Below, in pieces: positions 1-7,687 of a stretch of 13,076 bases of DNA. Position numbers and translations under genes: made by a program. Position 1 is the stretch's first letter. Every line of letters begins with the position of its first letter. Source of the DNA: Gammaproteobacteria bacterium (GTDB lineage: Bacteria; Pseudomonadota; Gammaproteobacteria; Chromatiales; Chromatiaceae); the NCBI GenBank assembly GCA_015767355.1, contig JADWMH010000034.1:1-13076 (forward strand). The letters are read 5' to 3'. A model generated the notes under the pieces. That model searched no databases. It saw nothing but the letters and a program-made list of their open reading frames with translations, and had not been told where the DNA came from.

Positions 1-44
1 ATTCAACCCGCATATCCATTATAGGTTAGAATATGCGGCTGAAT
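1..44. repeat. Inverted repeat / hairpin in the secA leader
   Basis: Arm 1-15 (ATTCAACCCGCATAT) pairs with arm 31-44 (ATATGCGGCTGAAT), with one bulge, around a 15-nt A/T-rich loop. It ends 16 nt before the secA start codon. It may be a leader hairpin acting on secA translation, or the end of a dispersed repeat whose remainder lies outside the window. It is not followed by a T-run, so it does not look like a terminator. The window starts at the first base of the arm, so its full extent is unknown. Confidence 0.55.
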
Positions 45-60
45 TATTAGTGGTAATACC

Positions 61-2868
61 ATGGCCAAGTTACTATCCAAAATCTTCGGCAGCCGCAACG
101 AGCGGCTGGTCAAGCGCATGCGCAAGGAAATCGAGAGCATCAACAAGCTCGAGCCCGAATTTGAAGCCCTCTCCGATGATGAAATCAAGGCAAAAGCAGC
201 CGAGTTTCGTCAGCGCCTGGAGCAGGGAGAGTCTCTCGATGAGCTGCTGCCGGAAGCTTTTGCAGCCGTGCGCGAAGGCAGCCGCCGGGTGCTGAATATG
301 CGGCATTTTGATGTACAGTTGATCGGCGGCATGGTGCTGCATCAGGGCAAGATCGCCGAGATGCGAACCGGTGAAGGAAAAACCCTGGTTGCAACCCTGG
401 CCGCCTATCTCAATGCGCTGCCGGGAAAAGGCGTGCATATCATCACCGTCAATGACTATCTGGCGCGCCGTGACGGCGAATGGATGAGTCGTCTGTACGA
501 TTTTTTGGGGCTTTCTGTCGGTATTGTTCAATCCTCCGGCGGCGGACCGGATGACTCCTCATTTCTGTTCGATGCAGAGAGCGACGGGGTGGAGAGCGGT
601 TTTCTGCATTTGAAAAAGGCGACGCGCCAGCAGGCCTATGCCGCCGATATCACTTATGGAACCAACAACGAATATGGTTTCGACTATCTGCGTGACAACA
701 TGGCGTTTCATGCGGAGCAGCGCGTTCAACGCGGGCTCTTCTTTGGCATCGTCGACGAGGTGGATTCCATCCTCATCGACGAGGCGCGAACACCGCTGAT
801 TATCTCCGGTCCCACCGAAGGCGATCAGTCGCTCTATACTGAAATCGACAAGTTGATACCTCAGTTGACGCGTCAGGATCCGATTACCAACGAAGAGGGG
901 AAGCCTGACTTCGGCCCCGGTGACTATGCTGTTGATGAAAAATCCAAAGCCACGTTTCTCAGTGATGACGGGCACGAGCATGTGGAACGGATGCTCACGG
1001 AGGCCGGGTTGCTGGCGGAGAATGCCAGTCTCTACGACTCGGCCAACATTGCCCTGATGCACCATATCAACGCCGCGCTGAGAGCGCATGCGATTTTCAA
1101 AAAGGATGTCGATTATATCGTTCGCAATGGTGAAATTGTCATCGTTGATGAATTCACCGGCCGCACCCTGGCTGGACGCCGCTGGTCTGAAGGACTGCAC
1201 CAGGCTGTCGAGGCCAAGGAGGGAGTTGCGATTCAGCACGAGAATCAGACCCTGGCATCGGTGACCTTCCAGAACTACTTTCGTCTCTATGAGAAGCTCT
1301 CCGGCATGACAGGTACTGCAGATACCGAAGCATTCGAACTGCAGTCGATCTATGGTCTGGAAGTGGTGGTCATCCCGACGCATAAAGATATGGTTCGCGC
1401 TGATCACACCGATTTGATCTACCTCACGCCCAAAGAGAAGTACCAGGCCATTATGGAGGATATTCGCGACTGCGTGCAGCGCGGGCAGCCTGTGCTGGTC
1501 GGTACGGCCTCGATCGATGTCTCTGAGCTGATGGACGAACTGCTGACCAAAAACGACATTCCGCACGAGGTGCTCAACGCCAAGCAGCATGAACGCGAAG
1601 CGCATATCATCGAACAGGCGGGACAACCCGGCGCCGTGACCATTGCAACCAACATGGCTGGCCGCGGCACTGATATCGTGCTTGGCGGCAGTCTCGACGC
1701 TGACATTCTGACGATGGGAGATGCGTCTGATGAGAAGCGCAAAGAGGATGTTGTGCAGCAGTGGAATGGGCGCCATCAAAAGGTTCTCGATGCCGGCGGA
1801 TTGCACGTTATTGGCACTGAACGTCATGAGTCGCGCCGTGTCGACAACCAGCTGCGCGGGCGCTCGGGACGTCAGGGCGATGCGGGTTCGAGTCGTTTTT
1901 ATCTTTCACTGCAAGATGATCTGATGCGTATCTTTGCCTCGGACCGCGTTGGTTCACTGATGCAGAAGCTGGGCATGGAGGAGGGCGAAGCCATCGAGCA
2001 CCCGTGGGTCAACAAGGCGATCGAGAACGCCCAGCGCAAGGTGGAGGGGCGCAACTTCGATATTCGCAAGCAGTTGCTGGAGTACGATGATGTGGCCAAT
2101 GACCAACGCAAGGTCATCTACCAGCAGCGCAGTGAGCTGATGGAGGTTGATGACATCTTTGACACTGTCGGGGCAATGCGTGAAGAGGTTCTCAACAACC
2201 TTGTCGATACCTCTATCCCGCCGCAAAGCCTCGATGAGCAGTGGGATGTTGCTGGCCTGGAAGAGGCGCTGCAGCATGAGTATGAGCTGCCGATGTCGCT
2301 GCAGAAGTGGCTCGATGAGGATCATGATCTGCATGAGGATGGACTGCGGCAGCGTATCCTCGAAGAGATGGAGGCGAGTTATGCTGACAAGGAAGAGCTC
2401 GTAGGCGCAGAACAGATGCGTCAATTCGAAAAGGGCGTGATGCTGGAGTCACTCGACCGCCACTGGAAAGAGCACCTGGCCGCGATGGACTATCTTCGCC
2501 AGGGAATTCATCTGCGCAGCTACGGGCAGAAGAACCCCAAGCAGGAGTACAAGCGCGAAGCTTTCGCGATGTTTTCCGAGATGCTGGATAACATCAAGCA
2601 TGATGTGGTTCAAATCCTTTCACGGGTTCAGATCAAACCCCAGGATCCGCTGGAACTCCCTGAACACGAGATGCCGGATATCCAGTTCAAGCACGAAGAG
2701 TTTACCGGCTTCGGCAGTGATAGTGATGATGCCTCTGCGCAACCGGGGTCCGCAGAAGAGGAGAAGGCGCAGCCATATGTGCGTACAGATCGCAAGATCG
2801 GGCGCAATGAGCCCTGTCCCTGCGGATCCGGAAAAAAATACAAACAGTGCCATGGGAAGTTGAAGTAA
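61..2868 (+). CDS. secA: SecA, preprotein translocase ATPase
   Basis: SecA is the cytoplasmic motor that drives unfolded preproteins through SecYEG using ATP. The 935-residue product is slightly longer than the E. coli protein (901). Visible landmarks are the Walker A motif MRTGEGKT (101-108), the Walker B/DEAD-like DEVD at 232-235 followed by DEARTPLIISG, the second motor domain with TNMAGRGTDIVLGG and the QLRGRSGRQGD helicase motif, and a C-terminal zinc-binding CxCx8CH (C919, C921, C930, H931) that in this family contacts SecB and phospholipid. About 30 extra residues, acidic and Gly/Ser-rich (roughly 158-188), interrupt NBD1 just before AYAADITYG, where E. coli has only a short linker. 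The ATG at 61 gives the canonical N-terminus, but no strong Shine-Dalgarno precedes it. No secM-like ORF fits in the 60 nt upstream. Identification is certain. Confidence 0.98.
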   Translation: MAKLLSKIFGSRNERLVKRMRKEIESINKLEPEFEALSDDEIKAKAAEFRQRLEQGESLDELLPEAFAAVREGSRRVLNMRHFDVQLIGGMVLHQGKIAEMRTGEGKTLVATLAAYLNALPGKGVHIITVNDYLARRDGEWMSRLYDFLGLSVGIVQSSGGGPDDSSFLFDAESDGVESGFLHLKKATRQQAYAADITYGTNNEYGFDYLRDNMAFHAEQRVQRGLFFGIVDEVDSILIDEARTPLIISGPTEGDQSLYTEIDKLIPQLTRQDPITNEEGKPDFGPGDYAVDEKSKATFLSDDGHEHVERMLTEAGLLAENASLYDSANIALMHHINAALRAHAIFKKDVDYIVRNGEIVIVDEFTGRTLAGRRWSEGLHQAVEAKEGVAIQHENQTLASVTFQNYFRLYEKLSGMTGTADTEAFELQSIYGLEVVVIPTHKDMVRADHTDLIYLTPKEKYQAIMEDIRDCVQRGQPVLVGTASIDVSELMDELLTKNDIPHEVLNAKQHEREAHIIEQAGQPGAVTIATNMAGRGTDIVLGGSLDADILTMGDASDEKRKEDVVQQWNGRHQKVLDAGGLHVIGTERHESRRVDNQLRGRSGRQGDAGSSRFYLSLQDDLMRIFASDRVGSLMQKLGMEEGEAIEHPWVNKAIENAQRKVEGRNFDIRKQLLEYDDVANDQRKVIYQQRSELMEVDDIFDTVGAMREEVLNNLVDTSIPPQSLDEQWDVAGLEEALQHEYELPMSLQKWLDEDHDLHEDGLRQRILEEMEASYADKEELVGAEQMRQFEKGVMLESLDRHWKEHLAAMDYLRQGIHLRSYGQKNPKQEYKREAFAMFSEMLDNIKHDVVQILSRVQIKPQDPLELPEHEMPDIQFKHEEFTGFGSDSDDASAQPGSAEEEKAQPYVRTDRKIGRNEPCPCGSGKKYKQCHGKLK

Positions 2869-2873
2869 AAGAG

Positions 2874-2952
2874 AGTTGGCAGTCATCAGTTTGCAGTAGG
2901 TAACTCCTGTACCATGTTTTTACTGCAAACTGCCTACTGATGACTGCCAACT
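2874..2952. repeat. Heptad repeat AGT-N3-C, inverted pair; likely secA terminator
   Basis: Left arm 2874-2900 reads as heptads AGTTGGC, AGTCATC, AGTTTGC, AGTAGGT. The right arm (2918-2952), read on the minus strand, gives AGTTGGC, AGTCATC, AGTAGGC, AGTTTGC. The outer 17 nt of each arm (2874-2890 and 2936-2952) are perfectly complementary, and the structure is followed by TTATTTT, so the transcript should form a terminator-like hairpin just after the secA stop. The right arm carries one heptad more than the left. A second copy of the family lies at 10038-10128. The repeat structure is read directly; the terminator role is inferred. Confidence 0.8.
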
Positions 2953-2957
2953 TTATT

Positions 2958-2986
2958 TTGCCAACGGCCAAAACTGTCGGTAACAC
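2958..2986 (+). promoter_or_regulatory. Possible sigma70-type promoter for argJ
   Basis: TTGCCA (2958-2963, five of six matches to the -35 consensus) is separated by 17 nt from TAACAC (2981-2986, a weak -10, three of six). It lies between the repeat hairpin that follows secA and the argJ start, where a promoter would be expected. The weak -10 makes this only a candidate. Confidence 0.25.
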
Positions 2987-3009
2987 TGGTAAATAGCTGA
3001 AATTATTGT

Positions 3010-4203
3010 ATGTCAGAATCCCCCACCCATCCCGTCAAGGGAATTCGTCTCGCCTCTGCGGCTGCAGGGATTCGCTACCCAGACCGGGATGATCTTGTTG
3101 TCATCGAAATGGCTGCTGATTCCAACTGCGCTGCGGTATTCACCACCAACGCCTTTTGTGCCGCACCCGTTGTGCTGGCGAAACAGCATCTTGCTGCGGT
3201 GATGCCGCGCTACCTGCTGATCAACTCCGGCAATGCCAATGCCGGCACCGGTGATGCCGGACTGCAGGCGGCGCGTGAAACCTGTCAGTCCCTGGCGACT
3301 GCTGCCGGCTGTGACATCAACCGGGTGCTGCCATTCTCGACGGGCGTCATTGGAGAGGATCTTCCTGCAGAGCGTTTTGCGGCTGCAATGCCTGCACTGC
3401 TCGATGGACTCGGCGAAGAGGGCTGGCGGCGGGCGGCGCAGGCCATCATGACCACTGATACTGTTCCTAAACTGGCAAGCAGAGAGGTTGATATCGATGG
3501 CGGCAAGGTGACTGTCACCGGGATCTGCAAGGGTTCGGGCATGATTCGCCCGGATATGGCGACTATGCTGGCGTTTGTCGCAACCGATGCAAGCGTGCCG
3601 GAAGCGCTGTTGCAGGCAACCCTGCAGCAGGCTGTCGAACCAAGTTTCAACTCCATCACTGTCGATGGCGATACCTCGACCAATGACGCCTGTGTGCTGA
3701 TTGCCTCGGGGGCTGGCGACGTCGTCATCAATCGTGACAACAGTGCTGCGTTTCTCTCTGTGGTCAGGGAGGTATGCATGGAGCTTGCCCGCGCGATTGT
3801 CAGGGATGGCGAGGGCGCAACCAAGCTGGTCGAGATACAGGTTGAATCGGCAGCAACCCTGCAGGAGGCGAAAGATGTCGCCTACACTATTGCTCACTCT
3901 CCACTGGTAAAGACTGCACTGTTCGCCAGCGATCCCAACTGGGGACGTATTCTTGCCGCAGTGGGTCGTGCCGGAATCGACAACTTCGAGATCGACAAGG
4001 TGCGCATCTGGTTGGATGATCTCAGCATCGTCACCTGTGGCGGACGCGACCCTGGCTATCGTGAAGAGGCGGGACAACAGGTCATGAATCAATCTGAGCT
4101 GACCATCCGCGTCGATCTTGGCCGTGGGGCGCATAGCACCACCATTCTCACCTGCGACCTCTCCTACGACTACGTCAAGATCAATGCAGAGTACCGCACC
4201 TGA
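3010..4203 (+). CDS. argJ: ArgJ, bifunctional ornithine acetyltransferase / N-acetylglutamate synthase
   Basis: ArgJ moves the acetyl group from N-acetylornithine to glutamate, closing the cyclic arginine pathway; some members also acetylate glutamate with acetyl-CoA. The 397-residue product is typical in length. Visible are NSGNANAGTG (72-81), the oxyanion-hole segment STGVIG (110-115), KGSGMIRPDMATML with the self-cleavage nucleophile Thr185 (precursor is cut between Ala184 and Thr185 into alpha and beta chains), SDPNWGRILAA, the CGGRDPGY segment, and the usual ending NAEYRT. Whether it is mono- or bifunctional cannot be read from these motifs. The ATG at 3010 fits the family N-terminus, although the Shine-Dalgarno is poor. 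Its last 20 bp overlap the following Nudix gene, implying coupled expression. Cytoplasmic. Confidence 0.97.
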   Translation: MSESPTHPVKGIRLASAAAGIRYPDRDDLVVIEMAADSNCAAVFTTNAFCAAPVVLAKQHLAAVMPRYLLINSGNANAGTGDAGLQAARETCQSLATAAGCDINRVLPFSTGVIGEDLPAERFAAAMPALLDGLGEEGWRRAAQAIMTTDTVPKLASREVDIDGGKVTVTGICKGSGMIRPDMATMLAFVATDASVPEALLQATLQQAVEPSFNSITVDGDTSTNDACVLIASGAGDVVINRDNSAAFLSVVREVCMELARAIVRDGEGATKLVEIQVESAATLQEAKDVAYTIAHSPLVKTALFASDPNWGRILAAVGRAGIDNFEIDKVRIWLDDLSIVTCGGRDPGYREEAGQQVMNQSELTIRVDLGRGAHSTTILTCDLSYDYVKINAEYRT

Positions 4204-5215
4204 AGTCCTCACTCCTGTGTCTTCTCCCTCACTCCTCACTACTCAGTCCTCAGTCCTATCTCCACTCCATGTCGCTGTTGCCGTGCTGCGCAATGCGGAG
4301 GGGAAAATCCTGCTGTCACGCCGCCGCAAAGGCACCCATCTAGCGGGGTTGTGGGAGTTTCCGGGAGGCAAGCTGGAAGCAGGTGAATCATTATCAGACG
4401 CTCTGCAGCGCGAGATCAGGGAGGAGCTGGGTATCCGCATACTCACCCACCGGCCGCTTATCCGGATCAGTCACAGCTACCCAGAAAAAGAGGTCGTTCT
4501 GGATGTGCATCTTGTCAACGCATGGCAGGGAACAGCAGCAGGAATGGAGGGACAGCAGATTGCCTGGGTAACGGCAGAAGAGATCGATGATTATCCACTT
4601 CCACCGGCTGACAGGCCAATCGTCACAGCCATCCGTCTGCCATCACGTTATCTGATCACTCCACCGCTGGTCGAGGATGAATCAGTTTTTCTGCAGCAAC
4701 TTGAAGCAAGCCTGCAGCAGGGGATTCGTCTGCTGCAGCTGCGTCTTCCCGGTTATGATAAACAACAGTTAGCGTCGCTTGCTGAAAGGGTGAATGCTCT
4801 ATGTCACTCATCTGGAGCGGTATTGATGCTGAAAGATGAGTCGCTGGCAAGAAGATTCGGCTGTGGTCTGCATCTCGACAGCAGCCAGTTGAGAGCCATG
4901 CGCAGCAGGAGTTTTCCGCAGCAACAACTGCTGGCGGCCTCATGCCACACACAGCAGGAGCTTGCTCATGCTGTATCCATGGGCGTCGATTTTGCGACCC
5001 TCTCACCAGTCCAGCCAACAACAACCCATCCGCAGGCGCAGCCGTTGGGATGGGATCGTTTTTCAGAAATGGTCACACCAGCGACACTGCCTGTCTATGC
5101 CCTCGGCGGCATGCAGGCGGACGACACACAGCAGGCATGGCGCTGCGGAGCACAGGGAATCGCTGCAATTCGCGGTTTGTTCGGTGGGAAATACAATCAG
5201 CCTGAGTGCTGTTAA
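4184..5215 (+). CDS. mutT: MutT-type Nudix hydrolase fused to a ThiE/TenI-like domain
   Basis: 343 residues in two domains. Residues 29-145 are a MutT-like Nudix fold with a perfect Nudix box (GX5EX7REUXEEXGU, residues 62-84: GKLEAGE then REIREELGI). By family this predicts hydrolysis of oxidised nucleotides such as 8-oxo-dGTP. Residues 155-335 resemble thiamine-phosphate synthase/TenI: RYLITPP, LLQLRLP, a KDE in the diphosphate region, SCHTQQEL, ATLSPVQPTTTHP and YALGGM. The canonical ThiE GxGPxxxTxTK loop is not kept, so TMP synthase activity is doubtful. I recall the same fusion, near argJ and secA, in Pseudomonas. The chosen ATG at 4184 overlaps argJ by 20 bp. The alternative GTG at 4217 has only a pyrimidine-rich upstream, and no start codon lies closer to the domain. 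Residues 8-25 are encoded by a heptad repeat (4204-4257), so this N-terminus is not family-conserved. Confidence 0.9.
   Translation: MQSTAPEVLTPVSSPSLLTTQSSVLSPLHVAVAVLRNAEGKILLSRRRKGTHLAGLWEFPGGKLEAGESLSDALQREIREELGIRILTHRPLIRISHSYPEKEVVLDVHLVNAWQGTAAGMEGQQIAWVTAEEIDDYPLPPADRPIVTAIRLPSRYLITPPLVEDESVFLQQLEASLQQGIRLLQLRLPGYDKQQLASLAERVNALCHSSGAVLMLKDESLARRFGCGLHLDSSQLRAMRSRSFPQQQLLAASCHTQQELAHAVSMGVDFATLSPVQPTTTHPQAQPLGWDRFSEMVTPATLPVYALGGMQADDTQQAWRCGAQGIAAIRGLFGGKYNQPECC
4204..4257. repeat. Heptad repeat AG-N3-(T/C)G lying inside the Nudix gene
   Basis: Read on the minus strand from 4257, the sequence runs AGGACTG, AGGACTG, AGTAGTG, AGGAGTG, AGGGAGA, AGACACA, then AGGAGTG after a one-base slip. 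It begins immediately after the argJ stop codon and is translated in the Nudix frame as Ser/Thr/Leu/Pro-rich sequence (residues 8-25). GATAGGACTGAG at one edge is shared with copies at 7685 and 11410. Unlike the copy at 7688, it has no complementary arm. Confidence 0.75.
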
Positions 5216-5223
5216 GTTGTGCT

Positions 5224-5363
5224 GTCATTGCGAGCGGAGCGTGGCACTAATTTTGCCTGGAGCAAAATTGAACGCACCTTGTGTGACCCGAAGGGTAAAT
5301 TACAAGGATGTAATTTATAATCTCAAGCAGATTGCCGCGTCGGCCGGGCCTCCTCGCAATGAC
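5224..5363. repeat. 140-bp composite inverted-repeat element with 11-bp termini
   Basis: Perfect 11-bp terminal inverted repeats, GTCATTGCGAG (5224-5234) and CTCGCAATGAC (5353-5363), enclose two further perfect 8-bp hairpins: AATTTTGC/GCAAAATT (5249-5256, 5262-5269, 5-nt loop) and AAATTACA/TGTAATTT (5297-5304, 5309-5316, 4-nt loop). There is no convincing ORF. Termini of this GTCATTGCGAG kind recur as dispersed intergenic repeats in many proteobacteria (recalled, not searched). It fills most of the 268-bp gap between the Nudix gene and spoT, leaving about 120 bp for a spoT promoter. No clear target-site duplication flanks it. Confidence 0.75.
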
Positions 5364-5483
5364 TTGGTGGATGCGGCAATAAGACGCCTTATCCCCCCTA
5401 CGAACTCTCACTGCTTTTCTTACTACTGATACGCTTTTCAAGTGCTATGCTATGTTTTCCCTTCACATTAAAATCATACAAAC

Positions 5484-7682
5484 GTGGCGCAGCAGAATTC
5501 ATCCCAACCCGGCAGGCAACTGGATATGGAGTTAGCTGAAAAAGAGAGCGGCGAGCCGCGCTTTCTGGTGAGCGATCTGCTGGCCTATCTGGAGTCCTAC
5601 CTGACGACCGAACAGATTCGTGAGGTCTATCGCGCCTATCTCTTTAGTGCTGACGCACACATCAATCAAAAACGCATGTCGGGCGAGCCCTATATCTATC
5701 ATCCGGTTGCCGTGGCTTATATTCTGGCGGGTATGCGGCTCGACTATAAGTGTCTGATGGCGGCGATGATGCATGACGTCATCGAGGATACACCGACAGC
5801 AAAAGCCGAAATCCAGAAGATCTTTGATGATGAGGTTGCCGAGCTGGTCGATGGTGTGACCAAGCTGACTCATCTTGATTTCAGCTCCAGGGAAGAGGCG
5901 GTTGCCGCCAGTTTTCGAAAAATGATCCTGGCGATGACAAAGGATGTGCGCGTGGTTCTTATCAAACTGGCTGATCGTCTGCACAATATGCGCACGCTGG
6001 GTGTGATGCGGCCGGACAAGGCCAGGCGCATTTCGAGGGAGACGCTTGAGATCTATGCTCCCATTGCAAAACGGCTGGGGATTCATCGTATTTGCGAGGA
6101 GCTTCAGGATCTGGCGTTTGTTGCTCATTGGCCCTGGCGCTACAGAATTTTGCAGCGTGAGGTGCGCAAAAATCACGGTAAGCAGCAGAAGGTGATCTCC
6201 GGAATTTTGACTGCACTGCGCCGTCAGCTGGTGCAGACAGACATTCCAGCCGAGGTCTTCGGCAGAGAGAAAAACCTCTACAGCATCTATCGCAAGATTG
6301 CTGATCGCAAGGTGAGGTTTGCCGACATTGCCGATGTGCTGGCATTCCGCATTATCGTGCAGTCAGTCGATGACTGCTACCGGGTGCTGGGAGTTGTGCA
6401 TCATCTCTACAAGCCCAAGCCGGGTAATTTCAAGGACTATATCGCCATCCCCAAGTCAAACGGCTACCAGTCGTTGCATACCATTATTTTTGGACCGCAC
6501 GGAGCGCCTGTCGAGGTTCAGATCCGCACCGAAGCGATGCATCGGTTTGCGGAGGAGGGGATCGCTACGCATTGGGGATACAAGCATGGTGAAGAGGGCG
6601 GGCGCATCGATGGCCCGAGCAGTGAATGGCTGAAAAGTTTGACGGACTTGCAGGAGGATACCGCCTCCTCGATTGAGTTTCTCGAGCATGTCAAAATCGA
6701 TCTGTTTCCGGACGAAGTCTATGTCTTTACACCCAAGGGGAAAATCATGGTGCTGCCGCGCGGCGCCACCGTTCTTGATTTTGCCTATGCGGTGCATACG
6801 GATGTCGGCAACCATTGTGTAGCTGCACGGGTTGACAAGCGCATGGTTGCATTGCGAACACTACTGCGCAATGGCATGACCATCGAGATTCATGTCTCAC
6901 CGAATGTCCATCCAAATCCCAAATGGCTGGAGTTCGTTGCGACCTCCAGGGCACGCTCCAATATCAGGAGTTTTCTCAAGCAGTTGCAGAACAGGGAGGC
7001 GGTCAACCTTGGAGCACAGCTGTTGACCAGTGAACTGCAGCACTACAACACCACGCTGCAGGAGCTGGGCCAACAGCAGGTTGAGCAGATGTTTACCGCC
7101 CTTGGTTATGAGAACCTGGATGCATTGCAGAGCGATATTGGTCTGGGAAACCGTCCGGTGCGTTTTGTGGCCCGGCAGTTGCTGGGAGACGATGTGGCGC
7201 TGGCAGAGAGGTCAAAGCAACAGGATCAGTCGTCTCTGCGGCGGGTTGCGATCGCTGGTACTGAGGGTATGGTGGTCAAGTATGCAAATTGCTGCCGCCC
7301 GATTCCCGGTGATCCGATTGTAGGTACTTTCAATCCGGGAAAAGGCGTCGTGATCCATCACTCATCCTGTCTGAATCTCTCCAACGACCGCAGCTACAGT
7401 GACAACTGGATCGATGTGCAGTGGGAGGAGAATGTCAGAGGGGATTTTCTGGTGAAACTGCGCATGGAAGTCAACAACAAACCGGGCGTGCTGGCAGAGA
7501 CTGCAACCGTCGTGGCCGAAAATGGCGCCAATATCGAGAGTGTGCATGCAGATGACAGCGATGGACACTACTCTGTGCAGGAGTTTATGCTGAGTGTCAA
7601 AGACCGCAGGCATCTTGCGCGGATCATACGCAGTCTGCGCAAGCTGCCGGCCGTGATCAAGGTGACGCGCGTAATTGCCTGA
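5484..7682 (+). CDS. spoT: SpoT/Rel-type bifunctional (p)ppGpp synthetase and hydrolase
   Basis: This enzyme makes and degrades the stringent-response alarmone (p)ppGpp in the cytoplasm. In order, the 732 residues show an HD hydrolase domain with His73, HDVIED (97-102) and ADRLHN (153-158, with Asp154); a synthetase domain with GREKNLYSIYRK (260-271), Asp284, NGYQSLHT (326-333) and EVQIRT with Glu344; a TGS domain (about 403-465); a zinc-finger/RIS region with Cys603-Cys604; and a C-terminal ACT domain (about 655-732). The intact HD residues favour SpoT/Rel over monofunctional RelA, which has lost hydrolase activity. The GTG at 5484 lacks a Shine-Dalgarno; ATG 5526 (residue 15) is a reasonable alternative. 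The usual upstream partners gmk and rpoZ are absent. A weak extended -10 (TGcTATGTT, 5448-5456) lies upstream. The gene converges on the minus-strand gene at 7761. Confidence 0.96.
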   Translation: MAQQNSSQPGRQLDMELAEKESGEPRFLVSDLLAYLESYLTTEQIREVYRAYLFSADAHINQKRMSGEPYIYHPVAVAYILAGMRLDYKCLMAAMMHDVIEDTPTAKAEIQKIFDDEVAELVDGVTKLTHLDFSSREEAVAASFRKMILAMTKDVRVVLIKLADRLHNMRTLGVMRPDKARRISRETLEIYAPIAKRLGIHRICEELQDLAFVAHWPWRYRILQREVRKNHGKQQKVISGILTALRRQLVQTDIPAEVFGREKNLYSIYRKIADRKVRFADIADVLAFRIIVQSVDDCYRVLGVVHHLYKPKPGNFKDYIAIPKSNGYQSLHTIIFGPHGAPVEVQIRTEAMHRFAEEGIATHWGYKHGEEGGRIDGPSSEWLKSLTDLQEDTASSIEFLEHVKIDLFPDEVYVFTPKGKIMVLPRGATVLDFAYAVHTDVGNHCVAARVDKRMVALRTLLRNGMTIEIHVSPNVHPNPKWLEFVATSRARSNIRSFLKQLQNREAVNLGAQLLTSELQHYNTTLQELGQQQVEQMFTALGYENLDALQSDIGLGNRPVRFVARQLLGDDVALAERSKQQDQSSLRRVAIAGTEGMVVKYANCCRPIPGDPIVGTFNPGKGVVIHHSSCLNLSNDRSYSDNWIDVQWEENVRGDFLVKLRMEVNNKPGVLAETATVVAENGANIESVHADDSDGHYSVQEFMLSVKDRRHLARIIRSLRKLPAVIKVTRVIA

Positions 7683-7687
7683 AAGAT

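Noticed and set aside
559..1827. 422-codon open frame on the minus strand inside secA
   Set aside because: It lies wholly antisense to the unmistakable SecA reading frame, shows no recognisable domain and has no promoter or ribosome-binding site; it follows from codon bias in secA.
3013..4239. 408-codon open frame antisense to all of argJ
   Set aside because: Its length is striking, but the translation (His-, Arg- and Gly-rich without a domain) mirrors argJ codon usage, and argJ has every family motif.
5532..6176. 214-codon minus-strand frame within spoT
   Set aside because: Antisense to the conserved HD domain of SpoT with no motif of its own.
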